Assembly: GCA_964590645.1 (NCBI GenBank) | Contig: CAZPYJ010000007.1 | Span: 1-64,000, forward strand | Source of the DNA: JAGNHN01 sp964590645 | GTDB lineage: Bacteria; Bacteroidota; Bacteroidia; Bacteroidales; JAGNHN01 | Direction of reading: 5' to 3' | DNA length: 64,000 bases | Part shown: in pieces, positions 25,155 to 33,323 of the stretch | How the letters are laid out: every line of letters starts with the position of its first letter | How positions within the stretch are numbered: position 1 is the first letter of the stretch | The notes under the pieces: model-generated | Seen by the model: only the letters and a program-made list of their open reading frames with translations | Database searches by the model: none | What the model was told of the DNA's origin: nothing | Translations under genes and position numbers: made by a program

Positions 25155-26711
25155 ATGAATAAATCTGGTATGATAGAAGTCCTGCATAGGCTCACCTGGA
25201 TAGCAATACAACTGCTCGCAGCCGGGCTTTTGATGGCCCAGGACTTAACAGGGCTCTCCACCGGAAACTACAATGGCATCGGGATGGCCGACCAGAACCC
25301 ATCCCTCCTGGTGAATGGAAAATCCTACCTGAACATCCACCTGGGCGCTGCCGGAATGTTTGTGGGGAACAATTACCTCTACCTCAGCAATGAGAAATCG
25401 GCCCTCTTTGAGTTTATCAGCCCGAATCCCGCTTTGCAGGAATACGCCCCTGAAGGCTACGATTTCTGGGATGATTACGGTCCGGACTACAATGATTTCG
25501 ACAAGCGGGCCTTTCTGCACCTTCGTGTGCGCGGGCCTTCGGTTCACCTCGACCTGGGTGAGCACGCCCTGGCGCTGTCCACCGGATACAGAAGCTGGCT
25601 TTCGGCCAATAATGTTCCCTCACACCTCGCTAAATTTGCCTACGAAGGCGTTGATTTTGCCCCCCAGCAAGGCATCAATTATTCGGGCACGGATATTCAG
25701 GTGGCGGCTGCCGGGGCCGCCGACTTCAGCTTTTCCTATGCAGGTATCCTCTATCAGGAGCGGGATGTATTGCTGAGCATAGGGGCAAGCCTGCACTACC
25801 TGGTTCCTTCTTTTGGCTTTTTTGCCAATATCGATGACTTGCAATACATCGTACCCAACGACAGTCTGCTGGTGGCAGAGAATATGACGATGCACTACGG
25901 ATATGCTTTTCCCATCAATTATACCAACGACGAGTATCTTCCCGAGCTTGGCCTGGACCTGGGCAATGGCTATTCGATGGATCTGGGCTTCACCTACTAC
26001 CTGCTCGAATCGGCTGCGCGATCGGGAAGACGCGCGGCAACCCGTCCCTGTGCCGCACCCTTCCACGACTATAAGCTCAGAATAGGTTTGAGTATTAATG
26101 ATTTAGGCTATCTGTCATTCCGGGAGAATGCAATGCTGCACCGAATAGAGAACCAGGATGCCAACTGGCTTTACATCAACCGGGCACGTTTTGGCAGCAC
26201 CTACGATTTTGCCAATCAGCTTTCCAGCCAGTTCTATGGGGTGCCCAATGCCACCCTCGAGGATTATACCTTTAACCTCTATTTGCCTTCCGTGATCTCC
26301 TTTCAGGCGGATGCCAAACTTTCCAGGGCCTTCTATCTGGCTACCCTTGCCTATTACCCCCTGAAAATCAAGGAACCCTGGATTCGCCATCCCATAATGC
26401 TCTATGTGGTACCCCGCCTCGAGACCCGCTTTTTCGAGGCCGGGCTTCCGCTTTCCCTCTATGAGTTTGATACACCCCGCCTGGGCTTTTATCTCAGGCT
26501 CGCCTGGCTTACTGTGGGGATGGATGACCTGAGTTCACTCTATCAGCCGAAGCACTTCAATTCGGCGGATGTGTACGTGGGAGTCAATATTTCATTGGAG
26601 AAGGGGCGTTGTGGAAAAGGGGGAGGGGGGCGATACGGAGCACCTGCTTCGCTGAACAGCGTCGGAAAAAAGAAAAGAAAGAGGCATATCCCCTGCGAGG
26701 CCTACGATTAG
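25155..26711 (+). CDS. DUF5723 family outer-membrane-like protein
   Basis: A 518-residue exported protein. A signal peptide ends near LLMAQ, and the body opens with the family pattern GLSTGNYNGIGMADQNPS, then continues as alternating beta-strands typical of a barrel (DUF5723, found in Bacteroidota). The C-terminus is a basic Gly-Lys-Arg tail (GKGGGGRYGAP, KKKRKRH) that looks unlike a barrel end. Upstream, TTG at 25100-25102 and TACTTTTA at 25123-25130 with a 20-base spacer make a near-consensus promoter. Function unknown. Confidence 0.8.
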   Translation: MNKSGMIEVLHRLTWIAIQLLAAGLLMAQDLTGLSTGNYNGIGMADQNPSLLVNGKSYLNIHLGAAGMFVGNNYLYLSNEKSALFEFISPNPALQEYAPEGYDFWDDYGPDYNDFDKRAFLHLRVRGPSVHLDLGEHALALSTGYRSWLSANNVPSHLAKFAYEGVDFAPQQGINYSGTDIQVAAAGAADFSFSYAGILYQERDVLLSIGASLHYLVPSFGFFANIDDLQYIVPNDSLLVAENMTMHYGYAFPINYTNDEYLPELGLDLGNGYSMDLGFTYYLLESAARSGRRAATRPCAAPFHDYKLRIGLSINDLGYLSFRENAMLHRIENQDANWLYINRARFGSTYDFANQLSSQFYGVPNATLEDYTFNLYLPSVISFQADAKLSRAFYLATLAYYPLKIKEPWIRHPIMLYVVPRLETRFFEAGLPLSLYEFDTPRLGFYLRLAWLTVGMDDLSSLYQPKHFNSADVYVGVNISLEKGRCGKGGGGRYGAPASLNSVGKKKRKRHIPCEAYD

Positions 26712-26715
26712 CGGC

Positions 26716-27939
26716 TCAGGAGATGGTTTGGGTGCGCACATCCAGGGCATCGCGCAAAGCATTCCCCAGCAGCATAAAAGCCAATACAAGGAGCATAATG
26801 CAGGTTCCGGGCAGGATGGCCAGGTAGGCTTTGTCGAGGATGATGTAGGCATAATTCTCCCGGATCATACTGCCCCAGGAGGGCATTGGGGGCTGCACGC
26901 CTATGCCGAGAAAGCTCAGGCCCGCTTCGATCAGGATGGCGGAGGCAAAATTGGCCGCAGAGATGACGATGACCGGCGCCATTACATTGGGAAGGATATG
27001 TTTGGTGATGATCCGGAAATGGCCGTATCCCAAGGCCCTGCCTGCTTCCACAAATTCTTTCTCCCTAATGCTCAGTACCTGGCCCCTGACCACCCTGGCT
27101 ACTTCCACCCACATTGTGAGCCCGACGGCCACAAACACCTGCCAGAATCCTTTGCCCAGGGCGAAAGTGATGGCGATCACCAGCAATAGGGTAGGGATGC
27201 TCCAGACCACATTGATCAGCCAGAGGATGAGGTCATCGATCCAGCCCCGGAAGTATCCGGCCATTGCCCCAAGGCTGATCCCGATCAGCAGAGAGATGAA
27301 GACAGCGATAAATCCTACGGATAAACTCACCCTGGCTCCGATGATCAGGCGGCTGAGCATATCGCGTCCGAAGCGATCGGTGCCGAGAATGAAGCGTTTT
27401 TCTTTCACATTTGACTTTATTGCAGCCGATATCTGTGGGTCTGTAATCACTAACTCTCTGCCGTCCATCAAGAGGGCTTCCCATTCCGTTTCGCTGCTTT
27501 TTGTGATCTCCTTTACCGGAAGGAAAACTTCAGGGAGCAGGATGCCTTCGGCCGGGGCGCCGGGAAGGGAGGAGAGGACGCGGTAGTAAAGGCTATCGCC
27601 CTTAATATAGAAAGTGTCGAGTGGGATGTGTTGATACAATTCCGGAAAACCCTGCCACATTCCCCGGTACCAGGGCGTAGTGCTTTGGGTTGTTTTCTTT
27701 CTGATTTGAAGGATATGAGTCTGGAATCCGGGCTGTTTCAGGCTGATTTCCAGGTGCTGTCGGTTGGCCATCGGGCTGGGGTCGGGGGTGATGGCATATC
27801 CGAGGATGCCGCCCAGGAGCGCGAGGCCTATGATGCCAAATGCGAGCAATGCGGTGGGATTGCGGCGCAATCGTTGCCAGGCGAGCTGGTTCACCGAGCC
27901 TCCGGAAAGCATTGTCTTTTTTGATCGAAAAAGCCTCAT
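26716..27939 (-). CDS. ABC transporter permease, OppC/DppC type
   Basis: A 407-residue inner-membrane permease. A first membrane segment (LLAFGIIGLALLGGILGYAI) is followed by a roughly 150-residue periplasmic insert, then the FILGTDRFGRDMLSRLIIGAR block. The EAA loop reads EAGRALGYGHFRIITKHILPNVMAPVIV. OppC proteins translocate peptides or nickel; partner OppB, ATPases and binding protein are not in the window. The start is the ATG before RLFRSKK; in-frame sequence further upstream is the 36-base tandem repeat and should not be coding. Confidence 0.9.
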   Translation of the reverse strand: MRLFRSKKTMLSGGSVNQLAWQRLRRNPTALLAFGIIGLALLGGILGYAITPDPSPMANRQHLEISLKQPGFQTHILQIRKKTTQSTTPWYRGMWQGFPELYQHIPLDTFYIKGDSLYYRVLSSLPGAPAEGILLPEVFLPVKEITKSSETEWEALLMDGRELVITDPQISAAIKSNVKEKRFILGTDRFGRDMLSRLIIGARVSLSVGFIAVFISLLIGISLGAMAGYFRGWIDDLILWLINVVWSIPTLLLVIAITFALGKGFWQVFVAVGLTMWVEVARVVRGQVLSIREKEFVEAGRALGYGHFRIITKHILPNVMAPVIVISAANFASAILIEAGLSFLGIGVQPPMPSWGSMIRENYAYIILDKAYLAILPGTCIMLLVLAFMLLGNALRDALDVRTQTIS

Positions 27940-27988
27940 TGCAGTGTTTTGCCGGCTGTAAGCCGAAATCGGCCGCAAGGTACGAAAC

Positions 27989-28096
27989 AGCAAGAGCATA
28001 CAGCAAGAGCATACAGGAATTATCAGCAAGAGTATTGAGCAAGAGCATACAGGAACTGTCAGCAAGAGTACACAGCAAGAGCATACAGGATTTATC
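27989..28096. repeat. 36-base tandem repeat, three units
   Basis: AGCAAGAG begins at 27989, 28002, 28025, 28038, 28061 and 28074, a strict 13/23 alternation. This gives three 36-base units, each made of two related sub-repeats (AGCAAGAGYAYWS and AGCAAGAGCATACAGGA plus 6 bases). The last unit continues into repeat copy A. Confidence 0.85.
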
Positions 28097-28301
28097 TGTT
28101 GTGCGTAGGCTGTGTTTGCACACCAAATAAAAAGCTTGGCTATACCTTGTTCATTTCTTTGCTGTCCGTAGCGTCCTCGCTACGGACTTATAAATCTTAG
28201 GCTCTGCTGTGCGTTGGCTATGCATTCGCACAAAGACTCCAGCCTTTGTGCCGCCTTCAAATCCATCAAAAATTAAGGAATCTTCATTCGAGGGATCGTC
28301 A
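28074..28301 (+). repeat. dispersed repeat, copy A (interrupted)
   Basis: The left part (28074-28127) shares AGCAAGAGCATACAGGAT and the GTGCGTAGGCTGTG stretch with copy B. The right part (28208-28301) shares TTCGCACAAAGACTCCAGCC, CAAATCCATCAAAAAT and GGGATCGTC. Between them lies a perfect 10-bp hairpin at 28164-28187, so the copy looks split by another palindromic element. Confidence 0.65.
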
Positions 28302-28325
28302 AGCAACAGTGAATTGCAGTTGTTG

Positions 28326-28333
28326 TATCTTTG
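28326..28333 (+). promoter_or_regulatory. -7 element (TATCTTTG) of toxin-antitoxin pair
   Basis: A TAnnTTTG match 15 bases before the ATG at 28349. Confidence 0.55.
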
Positions 28334-28348
28334 ATGAAAAGGAATGCT

Positions 28349-28567
28349 ATGGAAACGCTAAGGATTGACATACTAAATCCAAAAGCCAAAGCACTACTGA
28401 AGGCCTTGGCTGAATTGAAACTGATTCGTATTAAGAAGGATCAGGTAAAATCAGAGCTTAGAGAACTGCTTGACAGCTTCAGGAATGATGAAGATAATGT
28501 TCCCACTATGGATGAAATAGCATCGGAGGTTGAGGCAGTAAGAAAAGCTCGGTATGAGAAGCATTAG
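28349..28567 (+). CDS. antitoxin of PIN-type toxin-antitoxin pair
   Basis: A 72-residue acidic protein (METLRIDILNPKAKALLKAL), with a helical N-terminus and a C-terminal tail ending in VEAVRKARYEKH. Small proteins with this ILNPKAKxLLxxL start regularly precede PIN toxins of the COG1569 family. Its end overlaps the toxin start by 14 bases. The ATG at 28349 is preferred over upstream alternatives that lie on or next to the -7 element. Confidence 0.75.
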   Translation: METLRIDILNPKAKALLKALAELKLIRIKKDQVKSELRELLDSFRNDEDNVPTMDEIASEVEAVRKARYEKH

Positions 28568-28964
28568 GGTTATCCTTGATACAAACCTTTGGATTAGTTT
28601 TTTGATTTCAAAGAAACTAGAACACATTGACAATTATATACTTGAAGGAAGAATTAAACTGATTTTCTCGAAAGAATTAATTGAAGAATTCCTAAGTGTT
28701 GCTAAGAAACCCAAATTTGAGAGATATTTTACCGGGGAGAGGATATCTGAATTGTTGAGCCTTTTTGATAGATATGGAAAGCTGGTTGAAGTAACAACAA
28801 ACAGGGATGAATGCCGCGACAAGAAGGATAATTTCTTACTGAATCTCGCAATTGACGGTAAGATGGATTACTTAGTTACAGGGGATGATGATTTGCTGGT
28901 ATTAGGTAAGATTAGCAAAACAAAGATTCTCAGCTGGGCAGATTTCATAAGTGAATTGGAATAG
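28554..28964 (+). CDS. PIN-domain toxin (COG1569 family)
   Basis: A 136-residue putative ribonuclease toxin. The PIN acidic residues are seen at the start (RVILDTNLWISFLIS), in the middle (LIEEFLSVAKKPKF) and at the end (DKKDNFLLNLAIDGKMDYLVTGDDDLL). These coordinate Mg/Mn for RNA cleavage. It overlaps its antitoxin by 14 bases, so translation is coupled. The gene lies between repeat copies A and B. Confidence 0.87.
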   Translation: MRSIRVILDTNLWISFLISKKLEHIDNYILEGRIKLIFSKELIEEFLSVAKKPKFERYFTGERISELLSLFDRYGKLVEVTTNRDECRDKKDNFLLNLAIDGKMDYLVTGDDDLLVLGKISKTKILSWADFISELE

Positions 28965-28979
28965 GGTGAAGGCGAAAGA

Positions 28980-29191
28980 CAGCAAGAGCATAACAGGATT
29001 TATCCGCTATGCGTAGGCTGTGCCTGCGCACAAAGATTGCAGCCATTGTATCGCCTTGAAATCCATCAAAAATCAAGAGTTCTTCCATCGGGGAATCGTC
29101 CATCCATCGTGGATTTGAGCACTGTGATTGGTTTTGCGATAAGGTTTTTTTCATAGCTTTACCCGGCGCAAGGATTTGGCAGGGTTTTCGG
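28980..29191 (+). repeat. dispersed repeat, copy B
   Basis: It begins with AGCAAGAGCATAACAGGAT and includes a near-palindrome, TGCGTAGGC-TGT-GCCTGCGCA. From 29023 to 29191 it is roughly 90% identical by eye to copy C (30255-30424). It fills most of the 347-base gap 28965-29311 between the PIN toxin and the Bro-N gene. Confidence 0.8.
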
Positions 29192-29311
29192 GAAGAGAGT
29201 GTACGTTGATGAATGGGAATGTAAATACCATAGGTCTTACCTGCAGAAAGGCACAAAGGGATAAATAGAAGCCGGAAACTATTCTTTCTGAATGTTTTTA
29301 ATTATAGCATT

Positions 29312-30142
29312 ATGGCGAACATAAAAATCTTCCAATCCAAACAAATAAGGTCAGCTTGGGCCGAAGAATCGCAGAAATGGTATTTTTCCGTTCAGGATGT
29401 AGTCGAAGCTCTCACCGATAGCGCTGATGTTAAACAATACATAAAGAAAATGCGAAGCCGCGATGCCGAGCTGTCCGCCAACTGGGGTACAATTTGTACC
29501 CCCATTCAAATGACCGCAGCTGATGGCAAAAAGCGAAGAGTTCAGGCAGCTGATACAGAAGGCCTACTCAGAATTATCCAATCCATTCCCTCACCCAAAG
29601 CCGAACCCTTTAAACGCTGGCTCGCAAAAGTGGGTGCCGAACGCCTCGAAGAAATTGAAAACCCCGAACTGGCATCGAAACGTACACGCGAAATTTATAA
29701 AGCCAAAGGGTATAGCGATGAGTGGGTTGAAAAACGGATGCGGGGTATTGCCGTCCGCGACGAACTCACCAACGAATGGAAAATCCGTGGCGTAAAGGAA
29801 GGCAGGGAATATGCCATCCTTACTGCTGAAATATCCAAAGCAACTTTTGGAATAACGCCTGCACAATACAAAAATCTGAAAGGTCTGGAAAAACCATCCG
29901 AGAACCTGCGCGATCATATGACCGACCTCGAACTCATTTTTTCTATGCTGGGCGAAGCTTCCACTACCGAAATAGCACGAAACAAAGATGCTCAGGGTTT
30001 TACCGATAACCGAAAAGCAGCCATTGAAGGTGGAAGTGTTGCTGGAAATGCCCGCAAAGAACTCGAGCGCAAAAGCGGCAAAAAAGTGATAAGCGGTAGG
30101 AATTTCAAAGAATTAGGAACAGGCGGAAAGTCAGAAGAATAG
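29312..30142 (+). CDS. Bro-N domain (phage antirepressor-like) protein
   Basis: A 276-residue protein. Residues 1-110 are a BRO N-terminal DNA-binding domain (KIFQSKQIRSAWAEE, WYFSVQDVVEALTDS, then AADTEGLLRIIQSIPSPKA). The rest is a conserved extension (RGIAVRDELTNEWKIRGV, then GITPAQYKNLKGL and NLRDHMTDLELIFSMLGE). Bro/KilA-N proteins act as antirepressors in phages, but chromosomal single copies are common in Bacteroidota. No other phage gene is present. It is bracketed by repeat copies B and C. Confidence 0.87.
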   Translation: MANIKIFQSKQIRSAWAEESQKWYFSVQDVVEALTDSADVKQYIKKMRSRDAELSANWGTICTPIQMTAADGKKRRVQAADTEGLLRIIQSIPSPKAEPFKRWLAKVGAERLEEIENPELASKRTREIYKAKGYSDEWVEKRMRGIAVRDELTNEWKIRGVKEGREYAILTAEISKATFGITPAQYKNLKGLEKPSENLRDHMTDLELIFSMLGEASTTEIARNKDAQGFTDNRKAAIEGGSVAGNARKELERKSGKKVISGRNFKELGTGGKSEE

Positions 30143-30663
30143 ATGGTGTTTCAGGCACAGATTCAACAGCTTTTTCAGCATACAAACTGTTGCTGTATGC
30201 TCTTGCCTGCCCGCCGGCAGGCGGGCTCTTGCATCAAAATAATTAATCTGCAGTGCCTGCGCACCAAGATTCCAGCCTTTATACCGCCTTGAAATCCTTC
30301 AAAAACCAAGGAATCTTCCATCGGGGAATCGTCCATCCATCGTGGATTTGACCACTGTGATTGTTTTTGCGATAAGGTATTTTTCATAGCTTTACCCGGC
30401 GCAAGGATTTGGCTGGGTTTTCGGAAAAAGCAGGGGGATGTGTATAGGGTTTGAAACGCCAAAGTTTGTTTGCTTAACGTTGTGGAGCATTCCCCAGATT
30501 AGCCGTCCAGAATTGAATGAAAGCAAACCTATCAATTTCTCCCAGTGCAAATTAGCTTCCTTGGCTAACCTCAAGACTAACTAAATGCTTAATTTAATTG
30601 ACGAAAACCGGAATCCATAACACACTGATTACAAAATGCAAAGATTTACATTAGTCAGAATTT
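30143..30663. other. repeat-containing gap
   Basis: A 521-base gap with repeat copy C (30192-30424) and the palindrome at 30206-30225. The rest (30425-30663) is AT-rich; I see no gene or clear promoter there. Confidence 0.6.
30192..30424 (+). repeat. dispersed repeat, copy C with nested palindrome
   Basis: Positions 30255-30424 match copy B. Upstream, CTGTATGCTCTTG at 30192 is the inverse of the AGCAAGAGCATACAG motif, and a 20-base palindrome CCTGCCCGCC/GGCAGGCGGG (30206-30225, one mismatch) is inserted right after it. Confidence 0.75.
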
Positions 30664-31119
30664 ATGAAAAAAATAGGATTTGTAATATCCATCGCATTCT
30701 TCGCCAATCTGTTTGGTCAAACAGATTCGACAAGCATATACTTTAATGCGTTAATCCAATATAACAGAGTTTTAGACTCAGAAAATTCAAATGATGAAGA
30801 GATAATTATTGAAGCTACTGACGAAATCACTACCAAATTGCCAATGTATGTAGGAACCCGGACTGTAACCATCTTAACTTCTAGTAATAGTAGAAAAATC
30901 TACAAAAAGCATAACAATAAAATAACCCACGTAAAAATCTTTGCAGCTCGAATTGAAGATGATTTACTTGTCGTAAACATCACCCCATATAGTGGCGAAT
31001 ATTTTGGAAGTAGAAAAGGATATGCTTTGTCAATAGGTAATTGGTTAACAGTGCAGTTCAAATTTGATTGCACAGAGAATAAATTCAAATATTATAATAC
31101 AAAAACAGCAGGAATTTGA
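30664..31119 (+). CDS. hypothetical secreted protein
   Basis: A 151-residue protein with a signal peptide (KKIGFVISIAFFANLFGQ). The mature part is predicted mostly beta-strand (VGTRTVTILTSSNSRKIY, ARIEDDLLVVNITPYSGEYF). No family is recognised. It is AT-rich like its neighbours. Confidence 0.6.
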   Translation: MKKIGFVISIAFFANLFGQTDSTSIYFNALIQYNRVLDSENSNDEEIIIEATDEITTKLPMYVGTRTVTILTSSNSRKIYKKHNNKITHVKIFAARIEDDLLVVNITPYSGEYFGSRKGYALSIGNWLTVQFKFDCTENKFKYYNTKTAGI

Positions 31120-31185
31120 AACGTCCCGCAACAATCTCAGTATGGCTCCCTCTGAAATTAATAACAAAACACTCAACGCTGCATA

Positions 31186-31956
31186 ATGAAGAAAGGGCAA
31201 CGATTATGGACAAGGAATGAGCTTATCTTGGCAATAAATCTATATTGTAAGTTGCCATTTGGTCGCTTGCACAGTCATAATCCGGAAGTGCTTAAACTTG
31301 CTAAGTTTATTAATAGAACACCCGGTTCAGTGGCGTATAAACTGGTAAATTTTGCAAGTCTTGATCCAAGCTTACAGGCTAGAGGAATAAAGGGAGCATC
31401 AAATGCCAGTAAATTGGACAAGGAAATCTGGGATGAGTTTTATTCCGATTGGGACACTCTACCTTACGAAAGTGAGCAACTTCTTGCTAAATTTCAAAAC
31501 TCAACGGTTGAAGAAATTAATGATATTCTTGAATTTGACCTACCCAAGGAAGGAAAAGAAAGAGAGCGCATTGTAAAGGTCCGGGTAAATCAGTCATTCT
31601 TTAGAAGCACTATTTTAGCTTCGTATAATAACACGTGCTGTATTACAGGGATAAGCCAAACAGAATTATTGATTGCCGGGCATATTCGTCCTTGGGGAGT
31701 GGATGAAAAAAATAGATTAAATCCCCGAAATGGCATTGCAATCAATGCACTGCACGACAAGGCATTTGAATCAGGATATATTACTATCACTCCGGAATAC
31801 AAAGTAAAGGTGTCGCCTTTACTTCTGAAGGAAAACAAACAAGCGAATTTTGATTTGTTTGGCAAATATGACAATCAAGAGATCATTTTACCCTCAAGGT
31901 TTCTCCCTGATACAGAATTTCTGAAGTATCATAATCAGGAGCGTTTTAAAGAATAA
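31186..31956 (+). CDS. HNH endonuclease
   Basis: A 256-residue protein. The C-terminal half has an HNH fold typical of the COG3440 restriction-endonuclease group: CCITGISQTELLIAGHIRPW, then NRLNPRNGIAINALHDKAF, giving the Cys, His and Asn-His set. The N-terminal 100 residues (LWTRNELILAINLYCKLPFG, FINRTPGSVAYKLVNFAS) form a helical domain often joined to this nuclease. Probably a defence nuclease, but no methylase is adjacent. An 85-residue gene follows after 3 bases. Confidence 0.85.
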   Translation: MKKGQRLWTRNELILAINLYCKLPFGRLHSHNPEVLKLAKFINRTPGSVAYKLVNFASLDPSLQARGIKGASNASKLDKEIWDEFYSDWDTLPYESEQLLAKFQNSTVEEINDILEFDLPKEGKERERIVKVRVNQSFFRSTILASYNNTCCITGISQTELLIAGHIRPWGVDEKNRLNPRNGIAINALHDKAFESGYITITPEYKVKVSPLLLKENKQANFDLFGKYDNQEIILPSRFLPDTEFLKYHNQERFKE

Positions 31957-31959
31957 AGT

Positions 31960-32217
31960 ATGAATCAAAAACTCTTAGAAGCGGTTGCTGACATTTCCTA
32001 TTTTGCTGGGCAAAGGGAGTACTATACAGGTGACTCCAGAGCCGATATATTAGATTTTATCTGGTGGGCAAAGGAATTTGAGCATATTCACCGAAATACC
32101 AATTGGGATAGCGAAGATTATATGCTTGCTATTGAGTTGTATACAGACGCGAAGCTTTCAAAAGCTGAAATGGTGTGCGAGTTAGGTACGTTGCCATACT
32201 CACAATTTAAGCAGTAA
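31960..32217 (+). CDS. hypothetical protein in HNH gene pair
   Basis: An 85-residue acidic protein (Asp/Glu- and aromatic-rich, e.g. ILDFIWWAKEFEHIHR) with no recognised family. Only 3 bases separate it from the HNH nuclease stop, so the two are cotranscribed. A role as regulator or inhibitor of the nuclease is possible but unsupported. Confidence 0.6.
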   Translation: MNQKLLEAVADISYFAGQREYYTGDSRADILDFIWWAKEFEHIHRNTNWDSEDYMLAIELYTDAKLSKAEMVCELGTLPYSQFKQ

Positions 32218-32305
32218 TCTAATCCCGCTCCAGCATTAAAAGGAAAAGCCTTTCTGCCTCCTGCACCACAAAATCCATAAATTGATAATTTTACCCCAAA
32301 ACCCA

Positions 32306-32494
32306 ATGAAACACACTTCAACTTTAACAGCAGCCTTTCTGCTCGTGCTGGCAGCCCTGACAAGCTGCGGGAAGGACGATGATGAAACCATCGACAAATT
32401 GACGGAAACCGGATTCCTGGGAAAATGGAAGCTGGAATCCATTATGATCGATGGAAACCTGGAGGAAACAAGAGTAAGGAAAGTTTCGCGGTAA
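32306..32494 (+). pseudogene. truncated lipocalin-like lipoprotein remnant
   Basis: A 62-residue open frame with a lipobox signal (LLVLAALTSC) and the start of a lipocalin-like domain (GFLGKWKLESIMIDG). Complete proteins of this type run about 130-160 residues, whereas this one stops shortly after EETRVRKVSR. It is probably the 5' end of a gene whose remainder was lost when the beta-lactamase segment joined at about 32490. Confidence 0.5.
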
Positions 32495-32516
32495 TCTGTA
32501 AACCGATGAAAATGTG

Positions 32517-33266
32517 ATGAAAAAGCCTGGCCTCCTGCTGATATTCATAATGACCGCTTTGTTTTCTGGCATTGCACAGCCCAATGAAAGGATATGGATT
32601 GATGATGATATCCAACTGCTTCCTCTGCAGGATTCTGTGTATGTCCATATAAGCTGGCATCAGACAGCCCCTTTCGGTCGCTTCTCCTCCAACGGAATGT
32701 TGCTTATCAGAAAGGGTAAGGCGCTGATGATCGATACGCCAATGGACAATGATAAAACCCAAAGCTTGACGGCCTATCTGAAGGATTCGATGTCGGTGGA
32801 ACTGACTACCTTGATCATTGGCCATTTTCACGATGACTGTATGGGGGGACTGTCCTATTTACAGGAAATAGGGATTGAATCTATTGCAAATGCTATGACC
32901 ATTGAGAAATGCAAAGAGATCGGACTCCCCCTTCCCTCCAGGTCTTTTTCGGATTCCCTGACCATAGATTTTTTTGGGGAACAAGTTAATTGCCGTTATT
33001 TTGGCGCAGGGCATTCCTTCGACAATATTACCGTCTGGTTTCCACAGATGCAGCTGCTTTTTGGGGGCTGCCTGGTGAAATCGATGCATTCAAATGGACT
33101 GGGAAATCTGTCGGATGCTGTTGTCGATGATTGGGATACGACACTTATGAAGCTAATGAAAGCCTATCCGGAGATGCATACTGTGATTCCGGGCCACGGG
33201 GAGATCGGAGGGATAGAATTGTTGGATCATACGCTGGAGTTGGTGGCGAAAGAAAAGCGTAAATAA
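32517..33266 (+). CDS. bla: subclass B1 metallo-beta-lactamase
   Basis: A 249-residue periplasmic zinc hydrolase with signal peptide (LLLIFIMTALFSGIAQ). All B1 zinc ligands are present: H103, H105 and D107 in HFHDDCMGG, H166 in GAGHSFDN, C185 in FGGCLVKS and H227 in PGHGEIGG. The Cys ligand and the KS following it define subclass B1 and match enzymes such as BlaB or IMP that hydrolyse penicillins, cephalosporins and carbapenems. Activity and spectrum cannot be read from sequence. The start uses the ATG after a GTG, before KKPGLL. No integron or transposase is adjacent. Confidence 0.92.
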   Translation: MKKPGLLLIFIMTALFSGIAQPNERIWIDDDIQLLPLQDSVYVHISWHQTAPFGRFSSNGMLLIRKGKALMIDTPMDNDKTQSLTAYLKDSMSVELTTLIIGHFHDDCMGGLSYLQEIGIESIANAMTIEKCKEIGLPLPSRSFSDSLTIDFFGEQVNCRYFGAGHSFDNITVWFPQMQLLFGGCLVKSMHSNGLGNLSDAVVDDWDTTLMKLMKAYPEMHTVIPGHGEIGGIELLDHTLELVAKEKRK

Positions 33267-33323
33267 AGCCTCGAAAGCCAGATGCCTTCGATGATGTTCA
33301 ATGAATAAGCGCCGGGCGTTGCA

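Larger units (their letters stand above)
27940..28348. other. repeat-filled gap
   Basis: No gene is seen. It holds the 36-base tandem array (27989-28096), repeat copy A (28074-28127 and 28208-28301), a perfect hairpin (28164-28187: GTCCGTAGCG, loop TCCT, CGCTACGGAC) and the promoter of the PIN toxin-antitoxin pair. Confidence 0.7.

Noticed and set aside
27940..28065. N-terminal extension of the OppC-type permease through the tandem repeat
   Set aside because: The extension is the translation of repeat DNA (Cys/Leu-rich), and family homology begins after the ATG at 27939.
27989..28096. 36-base repeat as a CRISPR array
   Set aside because: The units are directly joined with no variable spacers, and no cas genes are present.
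28945..29256. Minus-strand open frames in repeat copies B and C (28945-29256, 30175-30462) with similar translations
   Set aside because: The similarity follows from the shared DNA repeat. Differences between the copies change many residues, and no promoter or start signal is seen, so there is no sign of protein-level constraint.
29312..30142. Bro-N gene as evidence of a prophage
   Set aside because: No capsid, terminase, portal, integrase or lysis gene is seen nearby; single Bro-N genes are frequent in Bacteroidota chromosomes.
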